Positions 34,268-43,459 are shown, numbered from the stretch's first letter. The stretch: 64,000 nt of DNA from Hymenobacter canadensis (GCF_027359925.1 NZ_CP114768.1:1-64000); one strand, 5' to 3'. Notes: generated by a model not told the origin, from the letters alone. A program made the numbers and translations.

Positions 34268-36148
34268 GTGACGATTCCCGACCCTGCGCTTCCCGACCCT
34301 GCGCTTCCCGCCGTGCCCACGCCGCCCGCGAATGCCGCAAAAGACCCCGCTACGCCACCAGTCCCCACCGCCCAAGCCCTGGCCGTTACCCTGGCAGAGC
34401 GGGACGCTACCATCACCGAGCAGGATGCCACCAACGAGGAGCTCGCCGCAAGCAACCAGCGCCTCGTCCGAGCTAATGCCGAGCTAACCGCCGCCAGCGC
34501 CTACGTGCAGACGCAAACCCAGGCCCTGCACCGGAGCCAAAAAGCCCTGCGCCAGCTCAACCAGCAACTGGAAGCCCGCGTGGCCGAGCGCACCGGCCAA
34601 CTGGACGCCGCCCTGCGCGAGTGCCGGCAGCACAGCGCTACCCTGACCGCCGTATTCGATCAGACCCCGGCCGCCTTATGTCTGCTGCGCGGCCCGGAGC
34701 ACCGGTTCACCTACTTCAACCGCAGCTTCCAGCGCCAATACCCCGACCGGGTGCTGCGGGGCCGCCCGATGGCCGAGGCCCTGCCCGAAGCCGCCGCCCA
34801 GGGCTTCACCGCCCTACTCGACCGGGTGTACCAGACCGGCGAGCCGTACCACGGCCAGGAGATGCCCATGCGCGAAGAAGGGCCGCACGGGCCGCGGGAG
34901 CGGTTTTTTGATTTCACCTACCAGGCCTTTCGCGAAAGCGGCACGGTGGTGGGCGTGGCCGTGTGCGCCTTCGACGTAACGGAACAGGTGCGGGTGCGCG
35001 AACAGGTGGCCGTGGCCATCTTCCGGGGGCCGCGCTGCATCATCGAGATGGCCAACCCGGCCGTGTGCGCCATTTGGGGGCGCACGGCCGAACAGGTCGT
35101 GGGCAAGCCCCTATTCGAGGCTCTGCCCGACGCGGCGGGGCAGGGCTTCGAGGAGTTACTGGCCGGGGTGCTGGCTACGGGCGTGCCCTTCGTGGCGAAG
35201 GAATTGCCCGTTACCTTGGTCCGTGCCGGGCACCGCGACACCGTGTACTGCAACTTCGTGTACCAGCCCCTGCTCGACGCGCAGGGCAGCATTAGCGGCA
35301 TCACGCTGGTGGCCACCGACGTGAGCGAGCAGGTGCGGGCCCGGCAGCACCTCGAAGCGCTGGGGCGGGAGCTGGCCGAGGCCTACGCCACGCTGCAGGT
35401 GGCGCACGTGGACACGGAGCTGGCCAACGCGGCGCTGAGCCAGCGCAACCAGCACCTGCGGGCCACCAACGAGGATCTGGACAACTTCGTGTACGCCGCC
35501 AGCCACGATCTGAAGCTGCCCGTGCTCAACCTGGCCGGCCTCTTCGACGAGCTGCGCCGGGGCGTCACCTTCGCCGACCCGGCCGAAGAAGCCACGCTGG
35601 TACCCTTGATTCAGGAGGCCCTGCAGCAGCTTGGCACCACCCTCGACGACCTCTCGGCCCTGGGTCAGGTGCAGCAGGCGGCTCACGCCGTGGCCGAGCC
35701 CGTGGCGCTGGCCGAGGTGGTGGCGGACGTGCTGCTCACACTTGAGCCGCAGGTTCGGGCCGCCCGGGCCCGCGTCACCACCGATTTTACGGCCCTCCCG
35801 GTGGTGGCCTATTCCCAGTCCGGCCTGCGCACCATTGTGCTCAACCTGCTCAGCAACGCGCTCAAGTACGCCGACCCGGCCCGCCCGGCCCGCGTGCACG
35901 TCTCGCTCTGGCTCGACGCCGGCCAGCCGGTGCTCTGGGTGAAGGACAACGGCCTGGGCTTCGATGCCACGGCCCACGGCCCCGAACTGTTCCAGCTCTT
36001 CCGCCGCTTCCACGACCACACCGAGGGCACTGGGGTGGGCCTGTACCTGGTCAACCGCTTGGTGCAGGCCCGGGGCGGGCGCATCGAGGTGGACAGCCGC
36101 GTGGGCGAAGGGGCGACCTTCCGGGTGTACCTCGGAGGAAACCAGTAA
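34268..36148 (+). CDS. PAS-domain sensor histidine kinase
   Basis: A 626-residue cytoplasmic kinase starting at GTG 34268. The N-terminus has a PDPALPDPALP tandem repeat and then a coiled coil (about residues 35-115). Two PAS domains follow (about 120-240 and 245-355), then a second short coiled coil. The HisKA domain has NFVYAASHDLKLPVLNLAG (phospho-acceptor His413). The HATPase_c domain has NLLSNALKYA and VKDNGLGFD and ends in VGEGATFRVYL. There is no receiver or membrane segment. It is encoded right after the CheB-type gene on the same strand, so the two may act in one pathway; the cognate regulator is not adjacent. The stop lies in a small direct repeat (AGGAAACxAGTAAG twice). Confidence 0.88.
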   Translation: MTIPDPALPDPALPAVPTPPANAAKDPATPPVPTAQALAVTLAERDATITEQDATNEELAASNQRLVRANAELTAASAYVQTQTQALHRSQKALRQLNQQLEARVAERTGQLDAALRECRQHSATLTAVFDQTPAALCLLRGPEHRFTYFNRSFQRQYPDRVLRGRPMAEALPEAAAQGFTALLDRVYQTGEPYHGQEMPMREEGPHGPRERFFDFTYQAFRESGTVVGVAVCAFDVTEQVRVREQVAVAIFRGPRCIIEMANPAVCAIWGRTAEQVVGKPLFEALPDAAGQGFEELLAGVLATGVPFVAKELPVTLVRAGHRDTVYCNFVYQPLLDAQGSISGITLVATDVSEQVRARQHLEALGRELAEAYATLQVAHVDTELANAALSQRNQHLRATNEDLDNFVYAASHDLKLPVLNLAGLFDELRRGVTFADPAEEATLVPLIQEALQQLGTTLDDLSALGQVQQAAHAVAEPVALAEVVADVLLTLEPQVRAARARVTTDFTALPVVAYSQSGLRTIVLNLLSNALKYADPARPARVHVSLWLDAGQPVLWVKDNGLGFDATAHGPELFQLFRRFHDHTEGTGVGLYLVNRLVQARGGRIEVDSRVGEGATFRVYLGGNQ

Positions 36149-36262
36149 GAGGAAACAAGTAAGAGAATGGCCTCTCTGGCAGAAGAAACTGATCATGATT
36201 TCTGCCCGACTACGCTTTATTGTGCGCACTTGTGCATGACCCGGAAACCAGGTATGGCTGTT

Positions 36263-36463
36263 TCAGCTCCTCAAAGGAGACTCCAGCACCGGCAAGATAT
36301 CCTGGAGCGTATTCTTCCCGGTCACGTAGCGAGCCAGTAGCACCAAGCGCGCGGCATCGGGAGCAGGAAACCCGCTCATTTGCAGCGCCACCGTAATGCT
36401 AAGCAACCGACGGACTGTTACGGGCGAAGCTATTTCAACTGGAAAAACAGGCAACGGGTACAT
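36263..36463 (-). CDS. Small helical protein, VbhA-antitoxin-like module
   Basis: A 66-residue open frame. Residues 16-60 (RRLLSITVALQMSGFPAP ... LLARYVTGKNTLQDILPVL) form a predicted two- or three-helix unit. The pattern of a hydrophobic helix, a Pro/acidic turn and '(R)YxxGxxTLxxxL' resembles the N-terminal extension of the BLUF protein at 14001 and short VbhA-type antitoxin modules. No toxin gene (Fic or other) lies beside it. It could instead be a remnant. The family link is an inference. Confidence 0.4.
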   Translation of the reverse strand: MYPLPVFPVEIASPVTVRRLLSITVALQMSGFPAPDAARLVLLARYVTGKNTLQDILPVLESPLRS

Positions 36464-36749
36464 AGCAGCAGCGAGTAGTTGAGCAGTTCAAGATACTCTG
36501 CTGGCTAGTGGAGGCAACCCCTCCCGGATTACGATTTGATTATTTCTCGTTTTCCTGATTTGTCCTTGGCCGACCTACCCGCAGGGCCACGCTCAACCAG
36601 CCATAGCCAGTGGATCCGGCACTACACTACGGCGTAAACACAAACGTGGGGATCATCCGGAAAAACGGCACACCTTATCAGATTCAGCTCGGCGCATGTT
36701 ACGCGTTTTAAGCGCCCGGCTGTTAGCGTGACGTTGCACTCATCGGCGA

Positions 36750-36799
36750 AACGTCGTGCTCATCCAGGGACTGACAGGAAGCAGGATGAGCACGACGTT
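36750..36799. repeat. Perfect 16-bp inverted repeat
   Basis: AACGTCGTGCTCATCC (36750-36765) and its exact complement GGATGAGCACGACGTT (36784-36799) flank an 18-base loop. GCGAA before and TTCGC after can extend the pairing with a bulge. There is no T-run. It is probably a REP-type intergenic hairpin. Confidence 0.65.
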
Positions 36800-36996
36800 C
36801 TGTTCGCAGGAAAAACGGCTTTCTGCTGGATTCTGTGGACGAGCTGAAGGCGTGCGGCGCGGCGGGAATGCGCCGGGTCCGCTCAGCATGACGCTCCCGA
36901 CGCTCCCATGGGATTGCAAGCACCATAGAAAATCGAAAGCATGGAGTTCGAGATAACCTGAGCGCCAAGCAGGTAATGGCAAGCGTTTCGCCGCAG

Positions 36997-37012
36997 GTAA
37001 CAATTTCTTTAC
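36997..37012 (+). promoter_or_regulatory. Candidate Pho-box direct repeat, site 1
   Basis: GTAAC-AATTTC-TTTAC: two 5-base half-sites repeated every 11 bases, 75 bases upstream of the Na/Pi cotransporter-like gene. It is almost identical to site 2 upstream of the phosphoesterase. Binding by a PhoB-type regulator is an inference. Confidence 0.45.
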
Positions 37013-37086
37013 GTAGGCAAAGTCGCTCTTACTGCCTCGGTTGCGTTTGTAAGCCCGCCACCGAATAAGCCGGCGGGCCCGCCCGT

Positions 37087-38070
37087 ATGAATTCCTCGGT
37101 TTTGTCAATTTCGCTGCTGGCCACCAGCGGCCTGGTGCTGTTTCTCTACGCCGTGAGCCGCCTGGCCCTGGCGCTGCGCCACGTAGCCGGCGACCGGGTG
37201 AAGGGCATCCTGGACCGCTTCACGCGCACCATTCCGGCCGCTATCCTCACCGGCACCGTGGTCACCACTTTGCTCGACTCCTCCTCGGTGGTCATCATTC
37301 TGACCATTGCGCTGGTGAGTGCCGGGGCGCTGCCCTTTCGCAACTCGCTGGGCGTGGTGCTGGGCGCTAACATCGGTACCACCATCTCCAGCCAGCTGTT
37401 TGCCTTCGACCTGGGGCAGTACGCGGTGGTGGCCATGCTGCCGGGCTTGCTCCTGCTGACGCTAAGCAAAAAGCGCCAGGGCCGCACCATCGGGCGGGCC
37501 TTGTTCTGCTTTGGGCTGCTGTTTTTTAGCTTGTTTTTGATTGGCGAAGCCGCCGCGCCGCTCAAACAATACAAGGGCGTGCAGGCCTGGCTGCTCAAAC
37601 TGGAAAGTCCCGTGCGGGGCGCTGGCGCCGGCGCGCTGCTCACCCTGATTGTGCAGTCGTCGTCGGCCACGCTGGGCATGGTCATCAAGCTGGCCGGCAA
37701 AGGCCTGCTTACGCTCCCGGCCGGCATTGCCGTGATGCTGGGCGCGGAGCTGGGCACCTGCTCCGATACGCTGCTGGCCACCGTCGGCCGGGGACCGGCG
37801 GCGCGCAAAACGGGCTTGTTTCACTTGGGATTTAACCTGGTCACCATCAGCCTGGGCTTGCTGGTTATCGGCCCGTTCACGGCCCTGGTGCTGCGGCTGG
37901 CTGGGCAGGCCGACGTGGCCCGCCAGATTGCCCACGCCCACGTGCTGTTCAACGTGGCCGGGGTCCTGCTGTTTGCGCCCCTGCTGCCGCTGTGCCAGCG
38001 CCTGCTCGACGCCTGGCTCCCCGACCAGCCCCGGCCGGCCCCGGCCCTGGTCGGGGAGCCCGCCGCCTAG
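37087..38070 (+). CDS. Na+/phosphate cotransporter-like membrane protein
   Basis: A 327-residue transporter of the Na/Pi-cotransporter II family (NptA/YjbB-like), with about eight hydrophobic segments. The internally duplicated signature is clear: first half LLDSSSVVIILTIALVSAG with GANIGTTISSQ, second half LIVQSSSATLGMVIKLAGKG with GAELGTCSDT. The Gln-Ser-Ser-Ser motif is canonical in the second copy and Asp-Ser-Ser-Ser in the first. No C-terminal PhoU domain is attached. The next gene downstream is a phosphoesterase, and both have the same upstream 11-bp direct repeat, supporting a role in phosphate transport. Confidence 0.85.
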   Translation: MNSSVLSISLLATSGLVLFLYAVSRLALALRHVAGDRVKGILDRFTRTIPAAILTGTVVTTLLDSSSVVIILTIALVSAGALPFRNSLGVVLGANIGTTISSQLFAFDLGQYAVVAMLPGLLLLTLSKKRQGRTIGRALFCFGLLFFSLFLIGEAAAPLKQYKGVQAWLLKLESPVRGAGAGALLTLIVQSSSATLGMVIKLAGKGLLTLPAGIAVMLGAELGTCSDTLLATVGRGPAARKTGLFHLGFNLVTISLGLLVIGPFTALVLRLAGQADVARQIAHAHVLFNVAGVLLFAPLLPLCQRLLDAWLPDQPRPAPALVGEPAA

Positions 38071-38137
38071 CGACAGGGCGTTTCCGGGCTGCGCAGCGCG
38101 ATTGCGCCTTCGTTTGCCCTTAACGACGCTGTCGCAC

Positions 38138-38153
38138 CTAACAATTTCTTAAC
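38138..38153 (+). promoter_or_regulatory. Candidate Pho-box direct repeat, site 2
   Basis: CTAAC-AATTTC-TTAAC with 11-base spacing, and a further TTAAC at 38120-38124. A promoter-like CAGCTTTG (38174-38181) follows after 20 bases. It lies upstream of the propeller-phosphoesterase gene. Confidence 0.45.
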
Positions 38154-38356
38154 CCGGCAACTTGACTTCGGGCCAGCTTTGACTACCACCGGGCGGTAAC
38201 TTTAGCCCCGGAATCGGGCAGAAAAACGGTCAGCTTTGCCCACCCTGGCTCGGTGTTGACCACGATTGCTGTTGTGCACAAGCGCGTGGCGCAGGCAGGT
38301 AGTCATGAACCCTGCCTTTAGCTTGGATTCCGGTAAGCCCCCATTTTCAGCAGGTT

Positions 38357-40831
38357 ATGAAAAACGTCTTCAAAATCATTCTTGGGGTCATGGTGCTGGC
38401 CGTGGCTCAGCCGGCGGCCGCCCAGCAGCCTACCAACCCGGCAGTCCCCACCCCCACCCAAACCCCTACGAGCCGCATTCTGCTGCCCAACGGGTGGTCA
38501 TTGAGCCCGGCTGGTACGCGGGCCGCCGTGCCGCTCGGCGACCTGCCGCTGAACATGCAGCTCAGCCGCTCGGGCCGGCTGCTGGCCGTCACCAACAACG
38601 GGCAGAGCCAGCAAACCATCCAGCTGATTGACCCGCGGGCCAGCCGCGTGCTCGACGAGGCCATCATCCGCAAGTCCTGGTACGGGCTGAAATTTAGCGC
38701 CGACGCGAGCCGGCTGTACGCCTCCGGGGGCAACGACAACGTGGTGCTGGCCTACCGCATTGCCAAGGGCAAGTTTACCGGGACCGACACGCTGCGGCTG
38801 GGCGCGGCCTGGCCCAAGGACAAAATCAGCCCCACGGGCCTGGAGCTGGATGAGGCCCGGCAGCGCCTGTACGTGGTGACCAAGGAGGACAATTCCCTGT
38901 ACGTGGTTGACCTCAAGACCAACGCCACGCTCAGCAAGGTGGCCCTGGGCCACGAGGCCTACGGCTGCCTGCTGGCCCCGGACAAGAAGACGCTCTACAT
39001 CACGCTCTGGGGCGGCGACAAGCTCGCCGTGTACGACGTGGCCACCGGCCGGGTGACCGGCGAAATCGCCACCGAAAGCCACCCCAACGAGGTGATTCAG
39101 ACCCGCAACGGGCAGCGCCTGTTTGTGGCCAACGCCAACAGCAACTCGGTGTCGGTGATTGACGCCCGGACCCGGCAGGTGCAGGAGGTCATTTCCACCA
39201 CCCTCTACCCCACCAAGCTCACGGGCGCCACGCCTAACTCCCTGGCCTTGTCGCCGGACGAAAAAACCCTGTACATCGCCAACGCCGACAATAACTGCCT
39301 GGCCGTGTTCGACGTGGCCACGCCGGGCAAGAGCGCCGGGCGCGGCTTCATCCCCACCGGCTGGTACCCCAGCAGCGTGCGCGCCCTGGGCAAGCAGATT
39401 CTGGTGGCCAACGGCAAGGGCTTCTCCTCGCTGGCTAACCCCAAGGGGCCGCAGCCGCTGAAGAAAGCCGCCGACACCGGCGTAGCAATGGGCGCGATGG
39501 AGAAAACCGAGTCGCAGTACATCGGCGGCTTGTTCAAGGGCACCTTGTCGTTCATCGACGCGCCCACCGACGTCCAGCTCAAGACCTACTCGGCGCAGGT
39601 GTACGCCAACAGCCCCTTCACGCCGCAGGTGGAAGCCCGGGCCCCGGGCGAGGCCGGCAACCCCGTGCCCCGCTCCGCCGCCGACAAGTCGCCCATCAAG
39701 TACGTTTTCTACGTGGTGAAGGAAAACCGCACCTACGACCAGGTATTCGGCGACGTGAAGGAGGGCAACGGCGACCCGTCCCTGTGCCTGTTTCCGGAGA
39801 AAGTAACGCCCAACCACCACGCCCTGGCCCGGGAGTTTGGGCTGCTCGACAACTTCTACGTCGACGCCGAGGTGAGTGCCGACGGCCACAACTGGAGCAC
39901 GGCCGCCTACGCCACCGACTACACCGAGAAAACCTGGCCCACCAGCTATGGCGGCCGCGGCGGCACCTACGACTACGAGGGCAGCCGCAAAATTGCCTAC
40001 CCCCGCGACGGCTACATCTGGGACTACTGCCAGCGGGCCGGCGTGAGCTACCGCAGCTACGGCGAGTTCGCCGACCGTGGCAAAACTACCCTCAAGTCGC
40101 TGGAAGGCCACGTCAGCCCCCGCTCGCCGGGTTTCAACATGGACATTACTGACGTGGAGCGCGTGCGCATCTGGCGGCAGGACTTCGACTCGCTGCTGGC
40201 CCGGGGCGCCGTGCCGCGCTTCAACACCATCCGCCTGAGCAACGACCACACCAGCGGGCAGCGCCGCGGCAAGGTGACGCCCACCGCCGCCGTGGCTGAC
40301 AATGACCTGGCCCTGGGCCAGCTGGTGGAATACCTTTCCAAAAGCCCCATCTGGGCCGAGACGGCCATTTTTGTACTCGAAGACGACGCCCAGAATGGCC
40401 CCGACCACGTGGATGCCCACCGCTCGCCAGCCTTCGTCATCAGCCCCTTTACCCGCCGGGGCGCGGTTAACCACGCTATGTATTCCACCTCGGGCATGCT
40501 GCGCACCATGGAGCTCATTCTCGGCCTGCCGCCCATGAGCCAGTACGACGCCGCGGCCCGCCCGCTCTACGAGTGCTTTCAGGCCGCGCCCAACCTCACG
40601 CCCTACCAAGCCAAGCCTGCCCAGGTAAACCTCGACGAGCGCAACGTGGCCTGGAACCGGAGCGCCGAACGATCCGAGCAGTTTGACTTTGCCACCGAAG
40701 ATGCCGCTCCCGACCTGGACCTGAACGAGGTCATCTGGAAGTCGGTGAAGGGCGAAAGCGCCGTGATGCCGGCGCCCCGGCGCGGCGCCTTTCTGCAGCT
40801 GGAGCGCAGGCGCGACGACGACGACGACTAG
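38357..40831 (+). CDS. Secreted YVTN-propeller / phosphoesterase fusion
   Basis: An 824-residue exported enzyme with a signal peptide cut after AQPAAA (about residue 22). Residues ~50-350 form a YncE/YVTN-type seven-bladed propeller, with repeats such as LYVVTKEDNSLYVVDLKTN, LYITLWGGDKLAVYDVATG and LFVANANSNSVSVIDARTR. Residues ~440-760 are an alkaline-phosphatase-superfamily phosphoesterase (PF04185-like), with YVVKENRTYDQVFGD near the metal site, NFYVDAEVSADGHNWS and VLEDDAQNGPDHVDAHR. It would release phosphate from organic esters outside the inner membrane. The tail is strongly acidic (RRDDDDD). It lies in the phosphate-linked region, 286 bases after the Na/Pi gene. Confidence 0.9.
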   Translation: MKNVFKIILGVMVLAVAQPAAAQQPTNPAVPTPTQTPTSRILLPNGWSLSPAGTRAAVPLGDLPLNMQLSRSGRLLAVTNNGQSQQTIQLIDPRASRVLDEAIIRKSWYGLKFSADASRLYASGGNDNVVLAYRIAKGKFTGTDTLRLGAAWPKDKISPTGLELDEARQRLYVVTKEDNSLYVVDLKTNATLSKVALGHEAYGCLLAPDKKTLYITLWGGDKLAVYDVATGRVTGEIATESHPNEVIQTRNGQRLFVANANSNSVSVIDARTRQVQEVISTTLYPTKLTGATPNSLALSPDEKTLYIANADNNCLAVFDVATPGKSAGRGFIPTGWYPSSVRALGKQILVANGKGFSSLANPKGPQPLKKAADTGVAMGAMEKTESQYIGGLFKGTLSFIDAPTDVQLKTYSAQVYANSPFTPQVEARAPGEAGNPVPRSAADKSPIKYVFYVVKENRTYDQVFGDVKEGNGDPSLCLFPEKVTPNHHALAREFGLLDNFYVDAEVSADGHNWSTAAYATDYTEKTWPTSYGGRGGTYDYEGSRKIAYPRDGYIWDYCQRAGVSYRSYGEFADRGKTTLKSLEGHVSPRSPGFNMDITDVERVRIWRQDFDSLLARGAVPRFNTIRLSNDHTSGQRRGKVTPTAAVADNDLALGQLVEYLSKSPIWAETAIFVLEDDAQNGPDHVDAHRSPAFVISPFTRRGAVNHAMYSTSGMLRTMELILGLPPMSQYDAAARPLYECFQAAPNLTPYQAKPAQVNLDERNVAWNRSAERSEQFDFATEDAAPDLDLNEVIWKSVKGESAVMPAPRRGAFLQLERRRDDDDD

Positions 40832-41120
40832 GTTTGGCCGGCGGGGGCGCGGTGGTGTGAGCGGAACCCAATCCGGTCCGGTGTGCCAGGCCCGTCCAGC
40901 CAGCCGGGCATCCCTCCAACGGCACCCTCGCTAGGTTGCAACCTTGCATCGTGCCCGGCACCAGCCAGAGGCACCAGTCAGGTGATTACCCAGCGCTGCG
41001 CGTTGCTCGGGATGGCGCGGCCGACCACGGACCTGCGTATTGGGAGAGCATCAAAAAGTGTAGGGTAATCCTGTTTTCACTCAACGCAAAACAGAACAGA
41101 TAGCCGCGTAGCTCAATAAG

Positions 41121-41400
41121 GACTTGCTGGCGCGCCACGGCGCGCTGCAGAGCATGAGCCGGCGCGGCAACTGCTACGATAACGCCCACGCCGAATCGTT
41201 CTGAAGCCGCTTCAAAGCCGAACTGCTCGACGGCGGAAGCTTTCCTGGCCTAGCCGAGGCCAAGCTCGAAATCAGCCACCACATCGCCTATTACAACGCC
41301 GAACGCAGGCATTCGGCCCTCGGCTATCAAGCGCCCAATCACTTTGAAATCCATCTTCAAGCGACGTCCCAATTGTGTCCGGCTTAGCTAGACCACCTCA
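41121..41400 (+). pseudogene. IS3-family element A: OrfB 3' end and right terminal repeat
   Basis: The frame reads LLARHGALQSMSRRGNCYDN AHAESF, a TGA where Trp is expected, then SRFKAELLDGG ... YYNAERRHSALGYQAPNHFE and a TAG at 41385-41387. This is the C-terminal DDE region of an IS3-group integrase, dead because of the nonsense codon and the missing N-terminus. The segment ends in TAGACCACCTCA (41389-41400), the terminal inverted repeat also found at 43833 and 48662. Immediately beyond lies an IS110 fragment, so this element end sits within another IS. Confidence 0.85.
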
Positions 41401-41553
41401 CAGGCTGTGGGGGCCGCAGCGGCGCACCACCTCGCGGAAGCCGACTGGCGTGTTCGCTACGTCCAGGTGTTGCGGGCTGGAGCCCTGCTGGTGGCACACG
41501 GCCAACGTGGCTTTGCTCACGTTGACGCCCACCACGGCAGAGGTTGTTTGCAT
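41398..41553 (-). pseudogene. IS110-family transposase N-terminal fragment
   Basis: From ATG 41553 the minus frame reads MQTTSAVVGVNVSKATLAVC, then HQQGSSPQHLDVANTPVGFR EVVRRCGPHSL and a TGA (41400-41398) supplied by the end of the adjoining IS3 element. 'GV(D/N)VSKATLxV' is the RuvC-like N-terminal motif of IS110 transposases; the catalytic Asp is replaced by Asn here. The rest of the gene is missing, so it is a dead fragment cut by the IS3 element. Confidence 0.8.
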
Positions 41554-41898
41554 GGGAAACAGGCTTAGAAAGGATACAGAGCGCCTTCTTCCACAGCAGC
41601 ATTTTTGATCCTACTACAGGCTCACATGGCCTAACGGAGCGGTCCAAAGTGGCCGTAGAACGGACGGGGGATGCGCATGTTGGCCGGGCTCTACTGGCCC
41701 CAGGCCTCTGAATTCCTCTTACCTCCGTCCGGTGCGTCGTGGCGCAGGTTTACGCAGACGCTCAAACACAGGAGCTTCTAAGTCCTCAAGCTATCTGTTT
41801 TTATCAGACCACCTCCGTCGTGACCAGACCCAGCTGATCGGCGCCCGAACGTGGCCGGCCTTGCAAGCCACGTTCGGTTCTGAATTACCTTTTCGCCC

Positions 41899-41906
41899 TA
41901 CCTTTG
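41899..41906 (+). promoter_or_regulatory. -7 promoter element of the BamA-type gene
   Basis: TACCTTTG matches TAnnTTTG exactly and lies 24 bases before ATG 41931, implying a short untranslated leader. No clear TTG is seen at -33. This position also argues against the longer frame starting at 41904. Confidence 0.55.
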
Positions 41907-41930
41907 GGGCTAATCAGCTCAACCAGGTGT

Positions 41931-43172
41931 ATGAATGTATTTATGGGCGCACTTCGGGCGGCCTTGTTGGCAGCCGCAAGCACCCTAACCTCTTTTGCGG
42001 CGGCGGCCCAGCAGATACCGGTCGACTCGCTACGCGGCCGCACGGCGGGCGGACAGATAGCCCAGACTGATACCAGCCGCTCGTTTCTCGACCGCGTACT
42101 TGATGTGTTCGAGTTCGACCTCAACCGGTCGGCTGTGGCACAGGGCGGCGCGTACCCGACCCGGCTGGTGCTGGCCCCCATCATCTCGTATGCCCCTGAA
42201 ACCAGTTGGGGCGCGGGAGTGGGGGCCAAATTCCTCTTCAAACCTAAGGGAGCCGGCACCGATACCCGGACCTCCAACATTCCGGTTTCGTTTCAGTACA
42301 CGCTGAACAATCAGTTCATCCTGTATTCGGGCTACACGGTTTTTTTCAACCACGAAAACTACCTGCTGCGCGGCAACCTGCTGCATTCCAGCTTTCCGCA
42401 GCTTTTCTACGGTGTGGGCAACAACACGCCCGAATCCAACGAGGAGATTTACGACTACCGCTACACGGTTATCGAGCCGCTACTGCTGCGGCGGCTAACG
42501 GGCAAGCTGTTTGTGGGCGGCGGCTTGCGCCACGTGCGGGTGAGCGACGTGCAGCTGGCCCCACAAAGCCTGCTGCTCGACGAAACCGGCCAGCCGCGAG
42601 CGGCCGGCGCGCTCGGTGCTGTTAGCACGGGCCTGGAATCGGCCCTCACCTACGACACGCGCGACAACGTGCTGAACGCCCAGCGGGGCGTGTTGGCCGA
42701 AATCACCCACGGCTGGTATGGCGAACAGCTGGGTGGTCAGTTTCGCTACGAGCTGACCAAAATCGACCTGCGGCAGTATTTTCAGCTCGGGGCCACCCGC
42801 CCGCACGTGCTGGCCTATCAGGTGTTCGGCTACCTGAGTTCCGGTAACGTGCCGCTGCTGGAACAAGGAGCCTTGGGAGGCAATGAACTGATGCGCGGCT
42901 ACTACGAGGGTCGCTACCTCGACCGCAACTACGCCGCCGCCCAGGTCGAATATCGCCGGCCGCTCACCACCCGCTTGGGGGTGGTGGGCTTCGTCAGCGC
43001 CGGCAAGGTGGCCCCGCGCCTGCACGATTTCAATTTCAGGGACGTACATCCGGCCGCGGGCGCAGGCCTGCGCTTCAAGCTGGTGAAAGCCGAAAACCTG
43101 AACTTGCGCTTGGACGCGGCTTTCGGCGACTCGGGCGGCACGTTCTATCTCAACGTGGCGGAGGCATTTTAG
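41931..43172 (+). CDS. BamA/TamA-family outer-membrane barrel protein
   Basis: A 413-residue exported protein. After a signal peptide (to about SFAAAAQ, residue 27) comes a short linker and then a 16-strand-type barrel with the Omp85/surface-antigen features: TRLVLAPIISYAPETSWGAGVGAKF, ALTYDTRDNVLNAQRG, and ELMRGYYEGRYLDRNYAAAQ close to the conserved (V/I)RGY motif. The protein ends on Phe. No POTRA domains are present, so it is one of the short BamA-like proteins common in Bacteroidota, often near phosphatases, and not the essential BamA. It may be a translocation pore or lipid-interacting barrel. ATG 41931 is chosen over 41904, which lies in the promoter. Confidence 0.85.
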   Translation: MNVFMGALRAALLAAASTLTSFAAAAQQIPVDSLRGRTAGGQIAQTDTSRSFLDRVLDVFEFDLNRSAVAQGGAYPTRLVLAPIISYAPETSWGAGVGAKFLFKPKGAGTDTRTSNIPVSFQYTLNNQFILYSGYTVFFNHENYLLRGNLLHSSFPQLFYGVGNNTPESNEEIYDYRYTVIEPLLLRRLTGKLFVGGGLRHVRVSDVQLAPQSLLLDETGQPRAAGALGAVSTGLESALTYDTRDNVLNAQRGVLAEITHGWYGEQLGGQFRYELTKIDLRQYFQLGATRPHVLAYQVFGYLSSGNVPLLEQGALGGNELMRGYYEGRYLDRNYAAAQVEYRRPLTTRLGVVGFVSAGKVAPRLHDFNFRDVHPAAGAGLRFKLVKAENLNLRLDAAFGDSGGTFYLNVAEAF

Positions 43173-43459
43173 GCCCTGTTGAAACCGCCCCCCGGTCCGG
43201 GCTACTCGCTGGGGGCGTGGACCCTTGCCCATCCTGATATCCCCGTAAGCAGCAGGGACTATACAACTAGTGCTCCTTGTACCCGTTGGCTTCAATCCAC
43301 TCCTTGTTGATGACTGCGCAGCTCCAATGGGCACCGGTGAATCAGCGCTTCGAATTGCAGCCCCAAGAGCCCTTTGTTCCGCGTCCAGGCATAACTGGCA
43401 GCGCAGCGGTTGATAAAGGATAAGACGTTGTAATCTTCCTCCCAATCCAAGAGCAAATG
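43173..43459. other. Intergenic region after the BamA-type gene
   Basis: No supported gene and no clear terminator. Open frames at 43292-43522 on the minus strand look like chance frames or IS debris. Confidence 0.35.

Larger units (their letters stand above)
36464..37086. other. Intergenic region with repeats and a candidate Pho box
   Basis: No gene. It holds the 16-bp inverted repeat at 36750-36799, a piece of the dispersed repeat (GCTCAGCATGAC at 36880-36891) and the phosphate-motif candidate at 36997-37012. The short open frames here are not supported. Confidence 0.5.
40832..41930. other. Intergenic region with IS remnants and the BamA-type gene promoter
   Basis: Apart from the IS3 and IS110 fragments listed separately, 40832-41110 and 41560-41890 contain no supported gene. 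The open frames at 41375-41608 and 41732-42070 are chance frames. Confidence 0.5.

Noticed and set aside
38498-40609. 703-codon open frame on the minus strand
   Set aside because: It is antisense to the phosphoesterase gene, which has a signal peptide and recognisable domains. The translation is Val/Gly/His-rich with no motif, as expected for a shadow frame in GC-rich DNA.
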